Part shown: positions 22,191-30,499 of the stretch, piece after piece
How the letters are laid out: every line of letters starts with the position of its first letter
How positions within the stretch are numbered: the first letter of the stretch is position 1
Assembly (NCBI GenBank): GCA_937997955.1
Contig: CALLDR010000180.1
Location: 1 to 54,599 of the forward strand
Length of the DNA stretch: 54,599 bases
Reading direction: 5' to 3'
DNA from: an uncultured Emergencia sp.
GTDB lineage: Bacteria > Bacillota > Clostridia > Peptostreptococcales > Anaerovoracaceae
Translations under genes and position numbers: made by a program
The notes under the pieces: generated by a model
The model's input: only the letters and a program-made list of their open reading frames with translations
What the model was told of the DNA's origin: nothing
Database searches by the model: none

Positions 22191-23429
22191 TTACAGCCTG
22201 TGCATGAACAATCCGCTGCCCAGCTTCGGCTCAAACCAAGTGGACTTAGGCGGCATGATCTTGTCGCAGTCGGCGATGTGCATCAGCTCTTCCATGGAAA
22301 CGGGATAGACCGCGAAGGCGATCCTCATGTCACCTTCGGCTCTTCTTACCAGTTCACCAAGGCCACGGATACCGCCGACAAAATCAATGCGTTCATCGGT
22401 TCTCGGATCTTCGATATGGAAGACAGGACCCAGCACCCGGTCCTGCAAGATGGAAACGTCCAGCGCCGCGATCTCATCTTGCGGCACCAAAGCAGGATCC
22501 AGCTTCATGGAATACCAGCGGCCGTCCAGATACATGGAGAACTCATGGCAGACCGACGGCCGGTAAGGCGCTTCTCCCTGATCGGTCAAAGTGAATCCGG
22601 CCTGCCGGATCTTCTCAAAGAGCTGGTCCGGCGTGTTTCCCGCCAGATCGGCCACCACCCTGTTATAGTCCATGATGGCAAGGTCTCCCGCCGGGAAGAT
22701 CACCGCCATAAAGTAATTGAATTCCTCGTCTCCGCTGAAACCCGGATGCTGCTCTCTGCGCAGCTTCCCCACTTTATACGCTGAAGCGCTGCGGTGATGC
22801 CCGTCGGCGATGTACATCCTCGGCACGCGTTCAAAGCACCGGGTCAAAGTCTCAATCGCCGCAGCCTCCGACACGATCCAGAGCCCGTGACGGACACCCC
22901 TTTGATCGGTAAAGTCGCAGTACGGGCTGTGCCGCTGCGTCCAGCTCTCCGTAAACGCCCTGATGCCGTCATCGTCGCGATAGGTCAGAAAGACCGGTTC
23001 GGTGTTGGCGCTGCAGGTGTCAAAATGCCGGATCCGGTCGGCTTCCTTATCCACCCGGGTCAGCTCGTGGCGCCGGATGTCGCCGTTCTCGTAGGCGTCG
23101 ATGCTGGCGCAGGCGACGACGCCGGTCTGCACTCTGCCGTCCATGACCTGGCGGTAGATGTACAGGCACGGTTTTTCCTCCTGAATGAAAACGCCGTCGG
23201 CCAGAAAGCGCTCAATATTGTCCGCGGCCTTCTGATAAACCCGGCTGCTGTAGGCGTCCTCCTCCGGCAGATCGATTTCCGACCTGCTGATATGTAAAAA
23301 GCTGAAGGGATTGCCCTCAGCCATTTCCGCCGCTTCTTCGCGATTCATCACATCGTAGGGCAGGGCCAGCACCTGGTCTGCCTTGTCTGCCGCCGGCCGT
23401 ACCGCGGCGAAGGGTCTAATGATCGCCAT
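22191..23429 (-). CDS. DUF1015 family protein
   Basis: The 412-residue protein begins with the family signature IRPFAAVRPA...ALPYDVMNREEA and has the later motif IADGHHRSASAYKVG. DUF1015 proteins occur widely in anaerobes, often near serine or phosphonate genes, without an established function; the His-rich motif suggests a catalytic or metal site. It begins one base after the cmk stop and shares its operon. The dispersed word GGACACCCCTTTGAT lies in this gene at 22892-22906. Confidence 0.88.
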   Translation of the reverse strand: MAIIRPFAAVRPAADKADQVLALPYDVMNREEAAEMAEGNPFSFLHISRSEIDLPEEDAYSSRVYQKAADNIERFLADGVFIQEEKPCLYIYRQVMDGRVQTGVVACASIDAYENGDIRRHELTRVDKEADRIRHFDTCSANTEPVFLTYRDDDGIRAFTESWTQRHSPYCDFTDQRGVRHGLWIVSEAAAIETLTRCFERVPRMYIADGHHRSASAYKVGKLRREQHPGFSGDEEFNYFMAVIFPAGDLAIMDYNRVVADLAGNTPDQLFEKIRQAGFTLTDQGEAPYRPSVCHEFSMYLDGRWYSMKLDPALVPQDEIAALDVSILQDRVLGPVFHIEDPRTDERIDFVGGIRGLGELVRRAEGDMRIAFAVYPVSMEELMHIADCDKIMPPKSTWFEPKLGSGLFMHRL

Positions 23430-24089
23430 CTATTTCCTCATCTCCTTGCAGATATATTCTACGACCTCCTCGATGGTCATGTCCGTGGTGTCGATCTCCA
23501 CAGCGTCCTCGGCTTTGCGGAGGGGGTCTACCTCACGATGGGTATCGTTGTAGTCCCGCTGGTTGATGTCGGCCAGGACCTGATCAAAGGTCGTTTCACT
23601 GCCCTTTGCCGTCAATTCGGCAAAGCGGCGTCTTGCCCGCTCCTCCGGAGCGGCCGTTATGAAAAACTTGTATTCGGCGTCGGGGAATACCACGGTCCCG
23701 ATATCCCTGCCGTCCATGATGACGCTCTTCTGGGCGCCCATCTTCCGCTGCAGCTGGACCAGCCTTCTTCTGACCATAGCCAGGGCGGAGCAGTCGGAGG
23801 CCTGCCTGGAGATCTCCTGGGTGCGGATCCTGTCGCTGATCACCTGCCCGTCCAAAATGGTATCTCCTTTGCAAAAGTCTATCTCCGTGGTATCCAGCAG
23901 ACGGCCTATGGCGGCCTCATCGGAAAGGGATACGCCCTGCTGCAGCATCTTATAGCCTACCGCTCTGTACATGGCTCCCGTATCGATGTAATCCAGGGAC
24001 AGTCTTTCGGCTATGGCCTTGGCGATGGTACTCTTTCCGGCCCCGCTGGGCCCGTCGACAGCAACTCTGATGATATCTTTCATACTCAC
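23430..24089 (-). CDS. cmk: Cytidylate kinase
   Basis: Cmk phosphorylates CMP and dCMP for nucleic acid synthesis. In 219 residues it shows the P-loop DGPSGAGKSTIAKA (12-25), YIDTGAMYRAVG, and the lid/CMP-binding region IMDGRDIGTVVFPDA. It lies 28 bp after nrdR and directly before the DUF1015 gene, a nucleotide-metabolism operon. Confidence 0.95.
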   Translation of the reverse strand: MSMKDIIRVAVDGPSGAGKSTIAKAIAERLSLDYIDTGAMYRAVGYKMLQQGVSLSDEAAIGRLLDTTEIDFCKGDTILDGQVISDRIRTQEISRQASDCSALAMVRRRLVQLQRKMGAQKSVIMDGRDIGTVVFPDAEYKFFITAAPEERARRRFAELTAKGSETTFDQVLADINQRDYNDTHREVDPLRKAEDAVEIDTTDMTIEEVVEYICKEMRK

Positions 24090-24117
24090 TCCTGCTTATT
24101 CTCACTTCTGCTTATTT

Positions 24118-24573
24118 CTACTTATTTCCAAATATCTTTTCGATTTCCTTGACAAAGGTGTTGACGTCTTTAAACTGCCTGTATACGGAGGCAAAGCGAA
24201 CGTAGGCCACCTCGTCCAGCTCCTTCAGCTGTTCCATGACCAGCTCGCCGATAAAGGTGCTTTCGACCTCCTTCTCCATCAGGTTGTTCAGCCCTCTTTC
24301 GATATCGTAAGCGACCCGCTCCATCTCGGCAAGGGATACCGGACGTTTTTCGCAGGCCCTGATGATGCCGTTTAAGACCTTGCTCCGGTCAAAGGCTTCC
24401 CGCCTGCCATCTTTCTTAATGACCATGATGATGGATTCTTCCACTTTTTCATAGGTGGTGAACCGCTTGCCGCATTTCTCGCAGCCTCTGCGCCGGCGGA
24501 TCGCGTGTCCTTCCTCTGTCGGTCTTGAATCGATCACCTTGGTGTCCGGATTTTCACAATATGGACATCTCAT
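24118..24573 (-). CDS. nrdR: Transcriptional repressor NrdR
   Basis: NrdR senses ATP/dATP through an ATP-cone and represses ribonucleotide reductase genes. The 151-residue protein has the zinc ribbon with Cys3, Cys6, Cys31 and Cys34, followed by the ATP-cone (VIKKDGRREAFDRSKV). The start at 24573 is fixed by AGGAGG; a longer upstream frame (to 24699) would translate repeat DNA and is rejected. A good NrdR-box match about 200 bp upstream suggests autoregulation. Confidence 0.95.
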   Translation of the reverse strand: MRCPYCENPDTKVIDSRPTEEGHAIRRRRGCEKCGKRFTTYEKVEESIIMVIKKDGRREAFDRSKVLNGIIRACEKRPVSLAEMERVAYDIERGLNNLMEKEVESTFIGELVMEQLKELDEVAYVRFASVYRQFKDVNTFVKEIEKIFGNK

Positions 24574-24624
24574 CTTTTCTTCCTCCTGTATCTTACCGTA
24601 TCCTCCTGCCCCTCCGCCCCGGCA

Positions 24625-24752
24625 GCCCAGCGGCCCGGTTACGCGGCGCAGCAGCGCACTTGCGTAGCAACGCGGCAACGCAGCAACGTGGCGGCGCACT
24701 TGCGCGGCAGCACGGGCAGCGCAACGCAGTTGACAGCACGGGCGGCAGCGTC
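24625..24752. repeat. GC-rich low-complexity repeats upstream of nrdR
   Basis: Words GCGGCGCA, GCACTTGCG and AGCAACG(CGGCAACGC) recur at 9-10 bp spacing through the nrdR leader; GCGCACTTGCG occurs twice about 48 bp apart. No gene is convincing here. Confidence 0.7.
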
Positions 24753-24770
24753 TCGTCGTCTATGAGTATT

Positions 24771-24786
24771 GTACTACATATTGTGG
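24771..24786 (-). promoter_or_regulatory. NrdR-box overlapping a -10 element
   Basis: On the minus strand CCACAATATGTAGTAC matches 12 of 16 positions of the NrdR-box consensus (acaCwAtATaTwGtgt). It overlaps TACAAT (24773-24768), a likely nrdR -10. NrdR usually binds two boxes; a second was not found. Confidence 0.5.
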
Positions 24787-24864
24787 TATTTTACCAGAAA
24801 AAGATTCATCTTGTCCCCATCCTCCGCATAGTATAGAGAAGGAAGAACAACAGGAGGAACGAAT

Positions 24865-25134
24865 ATGCTGAGTACGGACAAACTGAAAAACAAGGAAGTC
24901 ATCAATATCGCCGACGGCAGAAGCCTGGGATTCATCTGCGATATCGAGGTCAATCTAGCCAGCGGCACCATCGACGGCATCGTCATACCTGCCGAGCGGG
25001 GGCTTTTTCACTTTTTCGGCAGCAAAGAAGAAGATACTGTCATAAAGTGGGACAGGATAAGGACCATCGGCGACGACGTGGTCCTGGTGGAGCTGGACAA
25101 CGGGTTTGGAGACATCGCCGGCTTTCTGCGATGA
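24865..25134 (+). CDS. YlmC/YmxH-family PRC-barrel sporulation protein
   Basis: This 89-residue beta-barrel protein begins MLSTDKLKNKEVINIADGRSL and contains DIEVNLASGTIDGIVIP and IKWDRIRTIGDDVVLV, typical of the YlmC/YmxH family found in nearly all sporeformers and often near sigG or nrdR. A precise function is not established. The ATG follows AGGAGG by 8 nt. It ends just before a tandem-repeat block and a bidirectional terminator. Confidence 0.88.
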   Translation: MLSTDKLKNKEVINIADGRSLGFICDIEVNLASGTIDGIVIPAERGLFHFFGSKEEDTVIKWDRIRTIGDDVVLVELDNGFGDIAGFLR

Positions 25135-25138
25135 ACCC

Positions 25139-25297
25139 GCGCCGCAGATCAAAGGCCGCGCGTCACAGGTCAAACCCCGCGCCGCAGATCAAGCACCCGC
25201 CGCGGCCAGACGCGCCGCAGATCGAATCCGCGCGCCGCAGATCAAGCACCCGCCGCGGCCAGACGCGCCGCAGATCGAATCCGCGCGCCGCAGATCA
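25139..25297. repeat. 53-bp tandem repeat, built from a 12-bp motif
   Basis: Two identical 53-bp units lie at 25179-25231 and 25232-25284, with partial copies on either side. The motif GCGCCGCAGATC recurs six times in about 150 bp. It follows the ylmC stop and precedes the terminator. Confidence 0.9.
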
Positions 25298-25312
25298 AAC
25301 CCGCGCCAATGG

Positions 25313-25361
25313 AAAAAAGTATAACCTTCGCCTGCTTTCCGGGCGAAAGCTATACTTTTTT
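25313..25361. terminator. Bidirectional terminator (ylmC / symporter)
   Basis: AAAAAAGTATAACCTTCGCC pairs with GGGCGAAAGCTATACTTTTTT in a long stem flanked by A and T tracts, so it can work on both strands between the convergent ylmC and symporter genes. Confidence 0.8.
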
Positions 25362-25431
25362 ATTCTGTTTATTTTTTGTTCACTGCCTTATCTGACAGAC
25401 GCGCCCGCCGCCCATGTGATGCGCAGGGCTG

Positions 25432-26844
25432 TTAAGCGCTGATCTTCAGATGCGCTTCGTTTGCGAAATAATCCCTGGTCTCCTTTGCCACCACGCCGCT
25501 GAGAGCGACCAGCGCGATCAGGTTTGGAATCGCCATCAGGCCGTTGAAAATGTCAGCGATGGTCCAGACGGCCTCTACCGTCAGGAACGGTCCGATGAGA
25601 ACCGCCGCGATATACAGCCACTTGTAGGTCATCAGCGCGCCCTTTTTCTTGCCTACCAGATATTCCAGACATCTTTCAGAATAGTAGTCCCAGCCCAGAA
25701 TGGTGGTAAAGGCGAAAAAGGCCAGACACATCATCAGAATGAAAGCGCCAGTGCTCTGGCTCCAAGGAAGTCCCTTGCCGAAGGCATAGGCTGTGCACTC
25801 CGCGCCTTCCAGACCCTGCTCCGCAGCCCCTGTGATCACCAGAGTGGTACCCGTCATGGTACAGATGATGATGGTGTCGATAAAGGTTCCTGTCATGGAG
25901 ATCAGGCCCTGTCTTACGCTGGTCTTCGTCTGCGCCGCCGCAGCCGCGATAGGCGCACTTCCCAGACCGGCCTCGTTGGAGAAGATACCTCTGGCAACGC
26001 CCTTCTGCATGGCCAGCATCATAGCGCCTAAAGCGCCGCCTGCAACGGCTTTCACGCCGAAGGCGGACTGGACGATGGTGACGATGGCCGCCGGGAACTC
26101 TTTGATGTTATACAGGATAATCGCCAGGCAGACGACCACATAGGTGACAGCCATAAACGGTACGATGATGGTCGTAACGCTGGAAATACGCTGGATGCCT
26201 CCGACAACTACCAGCGCCGTGGCAACGGCGACGACGACGGCTGTCGCCACGACAGCGATGGAATATTCGCCGCCGAACAGGGAAACCGTGTGCTGGTTTG
26301 ACGGATCGGCAAAGTTCTTAACAGCGGAAGCGATGCCGTTTACCTGGGTAATAGTTCCGATGCCGAGCAGGCCCGCGCCGATGCCGAAGATGGCGAAAAG
26401 CTTTGCCAGCCACTTCCAGCCGGAGCCCATGCCCTTCTCGATGTAGTAAAACGGTCCGCCCAGAGCGTGGCCCTCATCATCGATGGTCCTGTACTTGACC
26501 GCCAGCAGACCTTCGGAATACTTGGTTGCCATGCCGAAAAAGGCTGCCAGCACCATCCAGAACAGGGCGCCTGGGCCGCCCGCCACGACGGCGGTAGCGA
26601 CGCCTACGATGTTTCCCGTACCGATGGTAGCGGCCATAGCCGTACAGAACGCGCCGAAGCTGGTAACCTCACCTTCCGCGCCTTCCTCGTTGCTGACCAT
26701 GAACTTCAGGGCTTTGCCCAGCTTTCTGACCTGCAGCACCTTGACCCGGCAGGTCAAAAGGATGCCGGTTCCCATGATCAGCACAATGAGGGGAATCCCC
26801 CAGACGAAATCGTCAATGCTCTTCAATAATTCTGTGAAACCCAT
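25432..26844 (-). CDS. Alanine/glycine:cation symporter (AGCS family)
   Basis: AGCS carriers take up alanine or glycine with Na+ or H+. The protein has about 470 residues and some ten membrane segments, with the family motif GTGNIVGVATAVVAGGPGALFWM and the later FSNEAGLGSAPIAAAA (fragments of longer blocks). The start at 26844 is chosen because GAGGAG lies 9 nt upstream; earlier ATGs are too close to it or lie in the riboswitch terminator. A glycine riboswitch in the leader argues that glycine is a substrate or signal. Confidence 0.93.
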   Translation of the reverse strand: MGFTELLKSIDDFVWGIPLIVLIMGTGILLTCRVKVLQVRKLGKALKFMVSNEEGAEGEVTSFGAFCTAMAATIGTGNIVGVATAVVAGGPGALFWMVLAAFFGMATKYSEGLLAVKYRTIDDEGHALGGPFYYIEKGMGSGWKWLAKLFAIFGIGAGLLGIGTITQVNGIASAVKNFADPSNQHTVSLFGGEYSIAVVATAVVVAVATALVVVGGIQRISSVTTIIVPFMAVTYVVVCLAIILYNIKEFPAAIVTIVQSAFGVKAVAGGALGAMMLAMQKGVARGIFSNEAGLGSAPIAAAAAQTKTSVRQGLISMTGTFIDTIIICTMTGTTLVITGAAEQGLEGAECTAYAFGKGLPWSQSTGAFILMMCLAFFAFTTILGWDYYSERCLEYLVGKKKGALMTYKWLYIAAVLIGPFLTVEAVWTIADIFNGLMAIPNLIALVALSGVVAKETRDYFANEAHLKISA

Positions 26845-26881
26845 TTCTTTCATCTCCTCTTTCTTGTTCATGAATTTAAGC

Positions 26882-26911
26882 AAAACAAAAGCCGAATTTT
26901 TCAATCCGGCT
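26882..26911 (-). terminator. Riboswitch-controlled terminator
   Basis: On the minus strand AGCCGGAT/ATTCGGCT (one G-U) with a GAAAAA-type loop is followed by TTTTGTTTT, between the aptamer and the symporter start. ATCTCTCTGGAG just before it repeats the aptamer's own P1 region, giving a possible alternative pairing. Confidence 0.75.
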
Positions 26912-26926
26912 CCAGAGAGATGACAT

Positions 26927-27049
26927 AAGCTATTTAGATATTACACTATTTGGCTCTGTCCTCTTTGCCTGAGATATCACGCGCAGGTTGCTTATGCCTG
27001 CCCGCTTAAACCTTCGGCGACCTTCCGGTTCTCTCCAGAGAGATAGCTT
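26927..27049 (-). ncRNA. Glycine riboswitch (gcvT-type, single aptamer)
   Basis: The minus strand carries the conserved glycine-aptamer blocks in order: GGAGAG (27036-27031), CGCCGAAGG, and ATCTCAGGCAAAGAGGACAG (about 26975-26956). AAGCTAT (27049-27043) and ATAGCTT (26933-26927) are perfectly complementary and would close the outer stem. Glycine riboswitches are usually ON switches. Here a terminator follows, so glycine is expected to permit transcription of the symporter. No full second aptamer is present. Confidence 0.85.
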
Positions 27050-27148
27050 CTTTTCACACCGACCGCGCCGCGCCTCGCACCGGCGCACATTCCTCTGCCT
27101 GAACAAAAGGAAAGGCCAAATCGGATGATATACAAACTAACGTAGTAC

Positions 27149-27177
27149 AGTGTATCACACAATTTGGCCTATTGCAA
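27149..27177 (-). promoter_or_regulatory. Promoter of the riboswitch-symporter transcript
   Basis: Minus-strand -35 TTGCAA (27177-27172), a 17-bp spacer and -10 TACACT (27154-27149), about 100 bp upstream of the aptamer. Confidence 0.6.
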
Positions 27178-27209
27178 CAAATTTTCCTGAAATTTTTAGG
27201 TTTTTTTGT

Positions 27210-28286
27210 TTATTTTTCCGTTGCGTATTCCATGACCTTATCCATAACCTTGTTCAGCAGCATGGAAGACCTGGTATTTCTGTTGTCCAGATACTCCTTA
27301 ATGCTCATGCCGTAAGCGGATTCAAAGGTGTCCTCGTCCATGCCGGAAGCCTCCAGCACCTGGTCGATGTACTCCTGATACTCGTCATCGGTAACTTCCA
27401 GTTCTTCCTTTTCCGCGATGGTGTAGATGATCATCTCCTGGAACATGTTGGTCTCCACGTAGTTGGTCACCAGGTCGTTCAGCTCTTCTTCCGTATAGCC
27501 TACGGTTTCCAGATAGTCCTCCCACTCCATCTCGTTGTCCTCAGCGTCCTGCTTCATGGCCGCCATCTCGTCCTCGATCTTCTGATCCTTTTCCTCAGGA
27601 TACTTGATGATCTCGGAGTTCTCCACGATCTGCTCCCAGAGAGCCTGCTTCACTTCATTTTCCGCGGTCTCCTGCTTTTCAGCCAGCAGATCCTTCTTTA
27701 CGGAAGCCTCGTAATCCTTCAGGTTGTCGTAGTCGCTGTTGGCCTTGACAAAGTCCAGGTCGTAGTCAGGCACTACCTGCACGTCCTTGGTTTTGATCTT
27801 GACCTCAAAGGTAACGTCCTTGCCCGCGACGTCTTCGTTCTGATAGTCGTCCGGGAATTTCAGATCCAGCGTGACAGTCTCGCCGACTTCCTTGCCGATC
27901 AGTCCGTCTACAAAGCCGTCGATCATGGACGTCTGGCCGATGGTGATAGGATAGTCGTCACTGCTGCCGCCATCAAAGGTCTCTCCGTCGATCTTTCCCT
28001 CAAAGGATACGTTGATGGTATCTCCGTCCTTGACAGTTCCGCTTTCGGACTTCTCAGTGGTGGCCGCCGCCTGACAGCGGCTGTCGATCTCATCCTGCAC
28101 TTCCTCGGAGGTAACGGAAACGGAAATCTTATCGTATTCCAGGCCCTTATATTCGCCGACCTTTACGTATTCAGAAAGGTCCAGATCGCTATAAGGCTGC
28201 TCCTCGCTGCCGCAGCCGGTCAGAACCAGCGCGGAGGTCAAGCTCAATGCAGTGATCAGGCCTGCGCATAGTAGTTTTTTCTTCAT
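27210..28286 (-). CDS. Trigger factor-related surface lipoprotein (FKBP-type PPIase)
   Basis: The 358-residue precursor has a lipoprotein signal peptide with lipobox LVLTGC (lipidated Cys25). The mature part begins with a short linker, then an FKBP-like domain (KDGDTINVSFEGKIDGETF, GFVDGLIGKEVGETVTL) and a long acidic helical arm like the trigger factor C-terminal chaperone domain. The ribosome-binding N-domain of cytosolic trigger factor is missing. It probably folds exported proteins at the membrane surface. The start at 28286 is chosen to give a normal signal peptide; AAGGA is 12-13 nt away, and an ATG at 28310 is possible. Confidence 0.88.
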   Translation of the reverse strand: MKKKLLCAGLITALSLTSALVLTGCGSEEQPYSDLDLSEYVKVGEYKGLEYDKISVSVTSEEVQDEIDSRCQAAATTEKSESGTVKDGDTINVSFEGKIDGETFDGGSSDDYPITIGQTSMIDGFVDGLIGKEVGETVTLDLKFPDDYQNEDVAGKDVTFEVKIKTKDVQVVPDYDLDFVKANSDYDNLKDYEASVKKDLLAEKQETAENEVKQALWEQIVENSEIIKYPEEKDQKIEDEMAAMKQDAEDNEMEWEDYLETVGYTEEELNDLVTNYVETNMFQEMIIYTIAEKEELEVTDDEYQEYIDQVLEASGMDEDTFESAYGMSIKEYLDNRNTRSSMLLNKVMDKVMEYATEK

Positions 28287-28367
28287 AATTGTCTTCGTTC
28301 CTTTAATCATATACTTATCTGCCGCCTAGCCCCGCGGCCGCCTCCGGCCGCAGCAGCAGACTATCCC

Positions 28368-28396
28368 ATTTTATCACGGCTTTTTCCGATTTTCAA
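28368..28396 (-). promoter_or_regulatory. Promoter of the trigger factor-like lipoprotein
   Basis: Minus-strand -35 TTGAAA (28396-28391), a 17-bp spacer and -10 TAAAAT (28373-28368). A GC-rich leader with GCGGCCGGAGGCGGCCGC follows. Confidence 0.7.
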
Positions 28397-28449
28397 ACGT
28401 TACAGGGATATTTCACGTAAAATACACAATCTTTTACAAACCGTCATAT

Positions 28450-29403
28450 TTACTCGGTGTGCACCTCTAATTCGGTAGCCTTCTTCGCCTTTCTCTTCTT
28501 CTTGCTCTCGGAGGTTACCACGATGTATACCAGCATCAGGACCGTTACCAGATACGGTACGGCGGCCGTCAGATCGCTCGGCACGCCTACGGACTGGAGT
28601 CTGAGACCCAGGGCCTGCAGGAAACCGAAGAGCAGGGCGGCGCCGAAGACCTTAGGCGGATTGGCCATGCCGAATACGACGCAGGCGAAAGCGATAAAGC
28701 CGCGGCTTGCGCTCATGCCTTCTGTAAAGCATTTCAGATATCCCAGCGACAGATGAGCGCCCGCGAAACCGCAGAAGATGCCGCAGAGCACGCTGGCCAG
28801 AACCTTCATCTTTACCGGGTCGATGCCGGCTGTTTCCAGCGCCTCCGGATGTTCGCCGGCGGCTCTCATCCAGAATCCGTACGGCGTCCTGTACAGGAAG
28901 ACCCATACGCAGAACACCAGCACCCAGGACAGATATACGAAGATCGAGTGGCCGCTGAGGACAGGTCCGATGAACGGGATTTCCTTGATCAGCGGGATCT
29001 GCACGGTCGGCAGCCCTTTGATGGCGTCGTCTACCCAAGTGCCTACCTGGCCGTATACGTTACGAAGGATAAATACGGTCAGACCAGCCGCAAAGGTGTT
29101 TAAGGTCATACCGATGATAAACTCGTCGCTCTTCAGCTTTACTACGAACAGCGCGAAGAACAGGCCGATCAGGATACCGATCAAAACGGCAGCCAAAACG
29201 CCGATCGGCGCGCTGACGAACATGAAGCTGAAGGCTACGGCCACAAACGCGCCGGTCAGTATCATACCCTCCATACCGATATTCATGATGCCCGCATGTT
29301 CTGTGAACAATCCGCCCAGTGCCGCAAGGATAACGGGCGTGGCATTACGGATCGTATTCTGGAATAATCCTACACTAAAGATTGCTGCTATCTGATCCCA
29401 CAT
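28450..29403 (-). CDS. BMP-type ABC transporter permease (NupQ/YufQ-like)
   Basis: This second permease of a nucleoside-type importer of the branched-chain-amino-acid-permease fold has 317 residues and about eight helices, with GLFTEHAGIMNIGMEGMILTG near residue 30 and AAGEHPEALETAGID, the coupling region. It starts 29 bp inside the preceding permease gene with GGAGG nearby. The operon order binding protein-ATPase-permease-permease matches yufNOPQ/nupNOPQ of B. subtilis. The tail is Lys-rich and cytoplasmic. Confidence 0.9.
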   Translation of the reverse strand: MWDQIAAIFSVGLFQNTIRNATPVILAALGGLFTEHAGIMNIGMEGMILTGAFVAVAFSFMFVSAPIGVLAAVLIGILIGLFFALFVVKLKSDEFIIGMTLNTFAAGLTVFILRNVYGQVGTWVDDAIKGLPTVQIPLIKEIPFIGPVLSGHSIFVYLSWVLVFCVWVFLYRTPYGFWMRAAGEHPEALETAGIDPVKMKVLASVLCGIFCGFAGAHLSLGYLKCFTEGMSASRGFIAFACVVFGMANPPKVFGAALLFGFLQALGLRLQSVGVPSDLTAAVPYLVTVLMLVYIVVTSESKKKRKAKKATELEVHTE

Positions 29404-30499
29404 TTGCCTCCATCTCCTTTCCTGCTTTCGCTTTGGCCTTGGCCTTGGCGGCCTGCTGCATTCTCTTATTGGTGATCCACGCTGAGATACCCTTCTCCGC
29501 TGCCATCAGGAAGATGATGATAGAGAAGATGATATCATAGAGCTGTGATGAAATTCCTACGGTCATATCCATCATGGTAGCGCCTGTGCTCAGCATGGCG
29601 AAGAACACGCTCATGATGATGATGCCCACCGGGTTGTAGTTCATGATCATGGCGACCAGCATGCCGTCGTAGTAGAACTCGTTGCTGACGCTGTCCGTCA
29701 TACGGCCCTGATAGCCGTAGATCAGCATCATGCCGACGAAGCCGCAGATGGCGCCGGAGGCGATCATGGAACCGATCATCAGCTTGTCAGCCTTCAGGCC
29801 GGAAAACTTGGCGAAACGGTAGTTCTCGCCGGTCACCTTCAGCTCAAGGCCGACGCTGGTCTTCTTCATGATATACCAGATGAAGAAGGTTACGATGGCA
29901 CCGGCCAAAAAGCCTGTGCTCAGGTTGGACGCTGTGATCAGCTTGGTAAACCGGAGCGGATCCGCCAGATAGTCAGTACCCTTGGTAATGGACTTCAGCG
30001 GCGATACCCACGGTCCGTTGACCAGATAGGTACACACTTTGATGGCCACCGTGTTCAGCATGATCGTGGTGATGACTTCGTTGACGCCCAGCTTTACCTT
30101 CAGGACCGCCGGAATCCACGCGTAGAAGCCGCCTACGATGACCGCGCTGAAAAACGCCAGTATGATGACGATCGGCGTCGGCAGGCTGGAAAACCACAGG
30201 CCGACCATGGTAGCCGCCAGAGCGCCGAAGAACAGCTGGCCTTCACCGCCGACGTTGAACAGGCCGCCCCGGGCGCCGATGGCCGTTGCCAGGCCCAGCA
30301 GGCACAGTGTCATGGCCTTTTCAATGGTGTTGCCGATAAAACGGGTGTTGCCTACAGCGCCTTTGACCATGGCGCCGTAGCCCTCTACCGGGCTGTAACC
30401 GGTGACCAGCATGAGCAGTGCGCCGATCAGAAGAGCCACCACAATGCTGCCGACCAGGGTAAAGATATACTTGGTGTCGATATTCTTCAAACCTTTCAT
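29375..30499 (-). CDS. BMP-type ABC transporter permease (NupP/YufP-like)
   Basis: This first permease has 374 residues and about nine hydrophobic segments, with GARGGLFNVGGEGQLFFGA (a permease family signature) and VTGENYRFAKFSGLKADK, the loop that contacts the ATPase. Its start overlaps the ATPase stop by 4 bp. The C-terminus is an Ala/Lys-rich cytoplasmic tail (AAKAKAKAKAGKEME). Confidence 0.9.
   Translation of the reverse strand: MKGLKNIDTKYIFTLVGSIVVALLIGALLMLVTGYSPVEGYGAMVKGAVGNTRFIGNTIEKAMTLCLLGLATAIGARGGLFNVGGEGQLFFGALAATMVGLWFSSLPTPIVIILAFFSAVIVGGFYAWIPAVLKVKLGVNEVITTIMLNTVAIKVCTYLVNGPWVSPLKSITKGTDYLADPLRFTKLITASNLSTGFLAGAIVTFFIWYIMKKTSVGLELKVTGENYRFAKFSGLKADKLMIGSMIASGAICGFVGMMLIYGYQGRMTDSVSNEFYYDGMLVAMIMNYNPVGIIIMSVFFAMLSTGATMMDMTVGISSQLYDIIFSIIIFLMAAEKGISAWITNKRMQQAAKAKAKAKAGKEMEANVGSDSSNL

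Noticed and set aside
24574..24699. Longer NrdR start
   Set aside because: The extension translates GC-rich repeats, while AGGAGG and the conserved MRCPYC fix the start at 24573.
25179..25297. Possible CRISPR array
   Set aside because: The repeats are contiguous with no unique spacers of constant length and no cas genes are nearby.
27050..27120. A second, tandem glycine aptamer
   Set aside because: Only a GGCAGAGG fragment resembles the motif; the conserved core blocks are missing.
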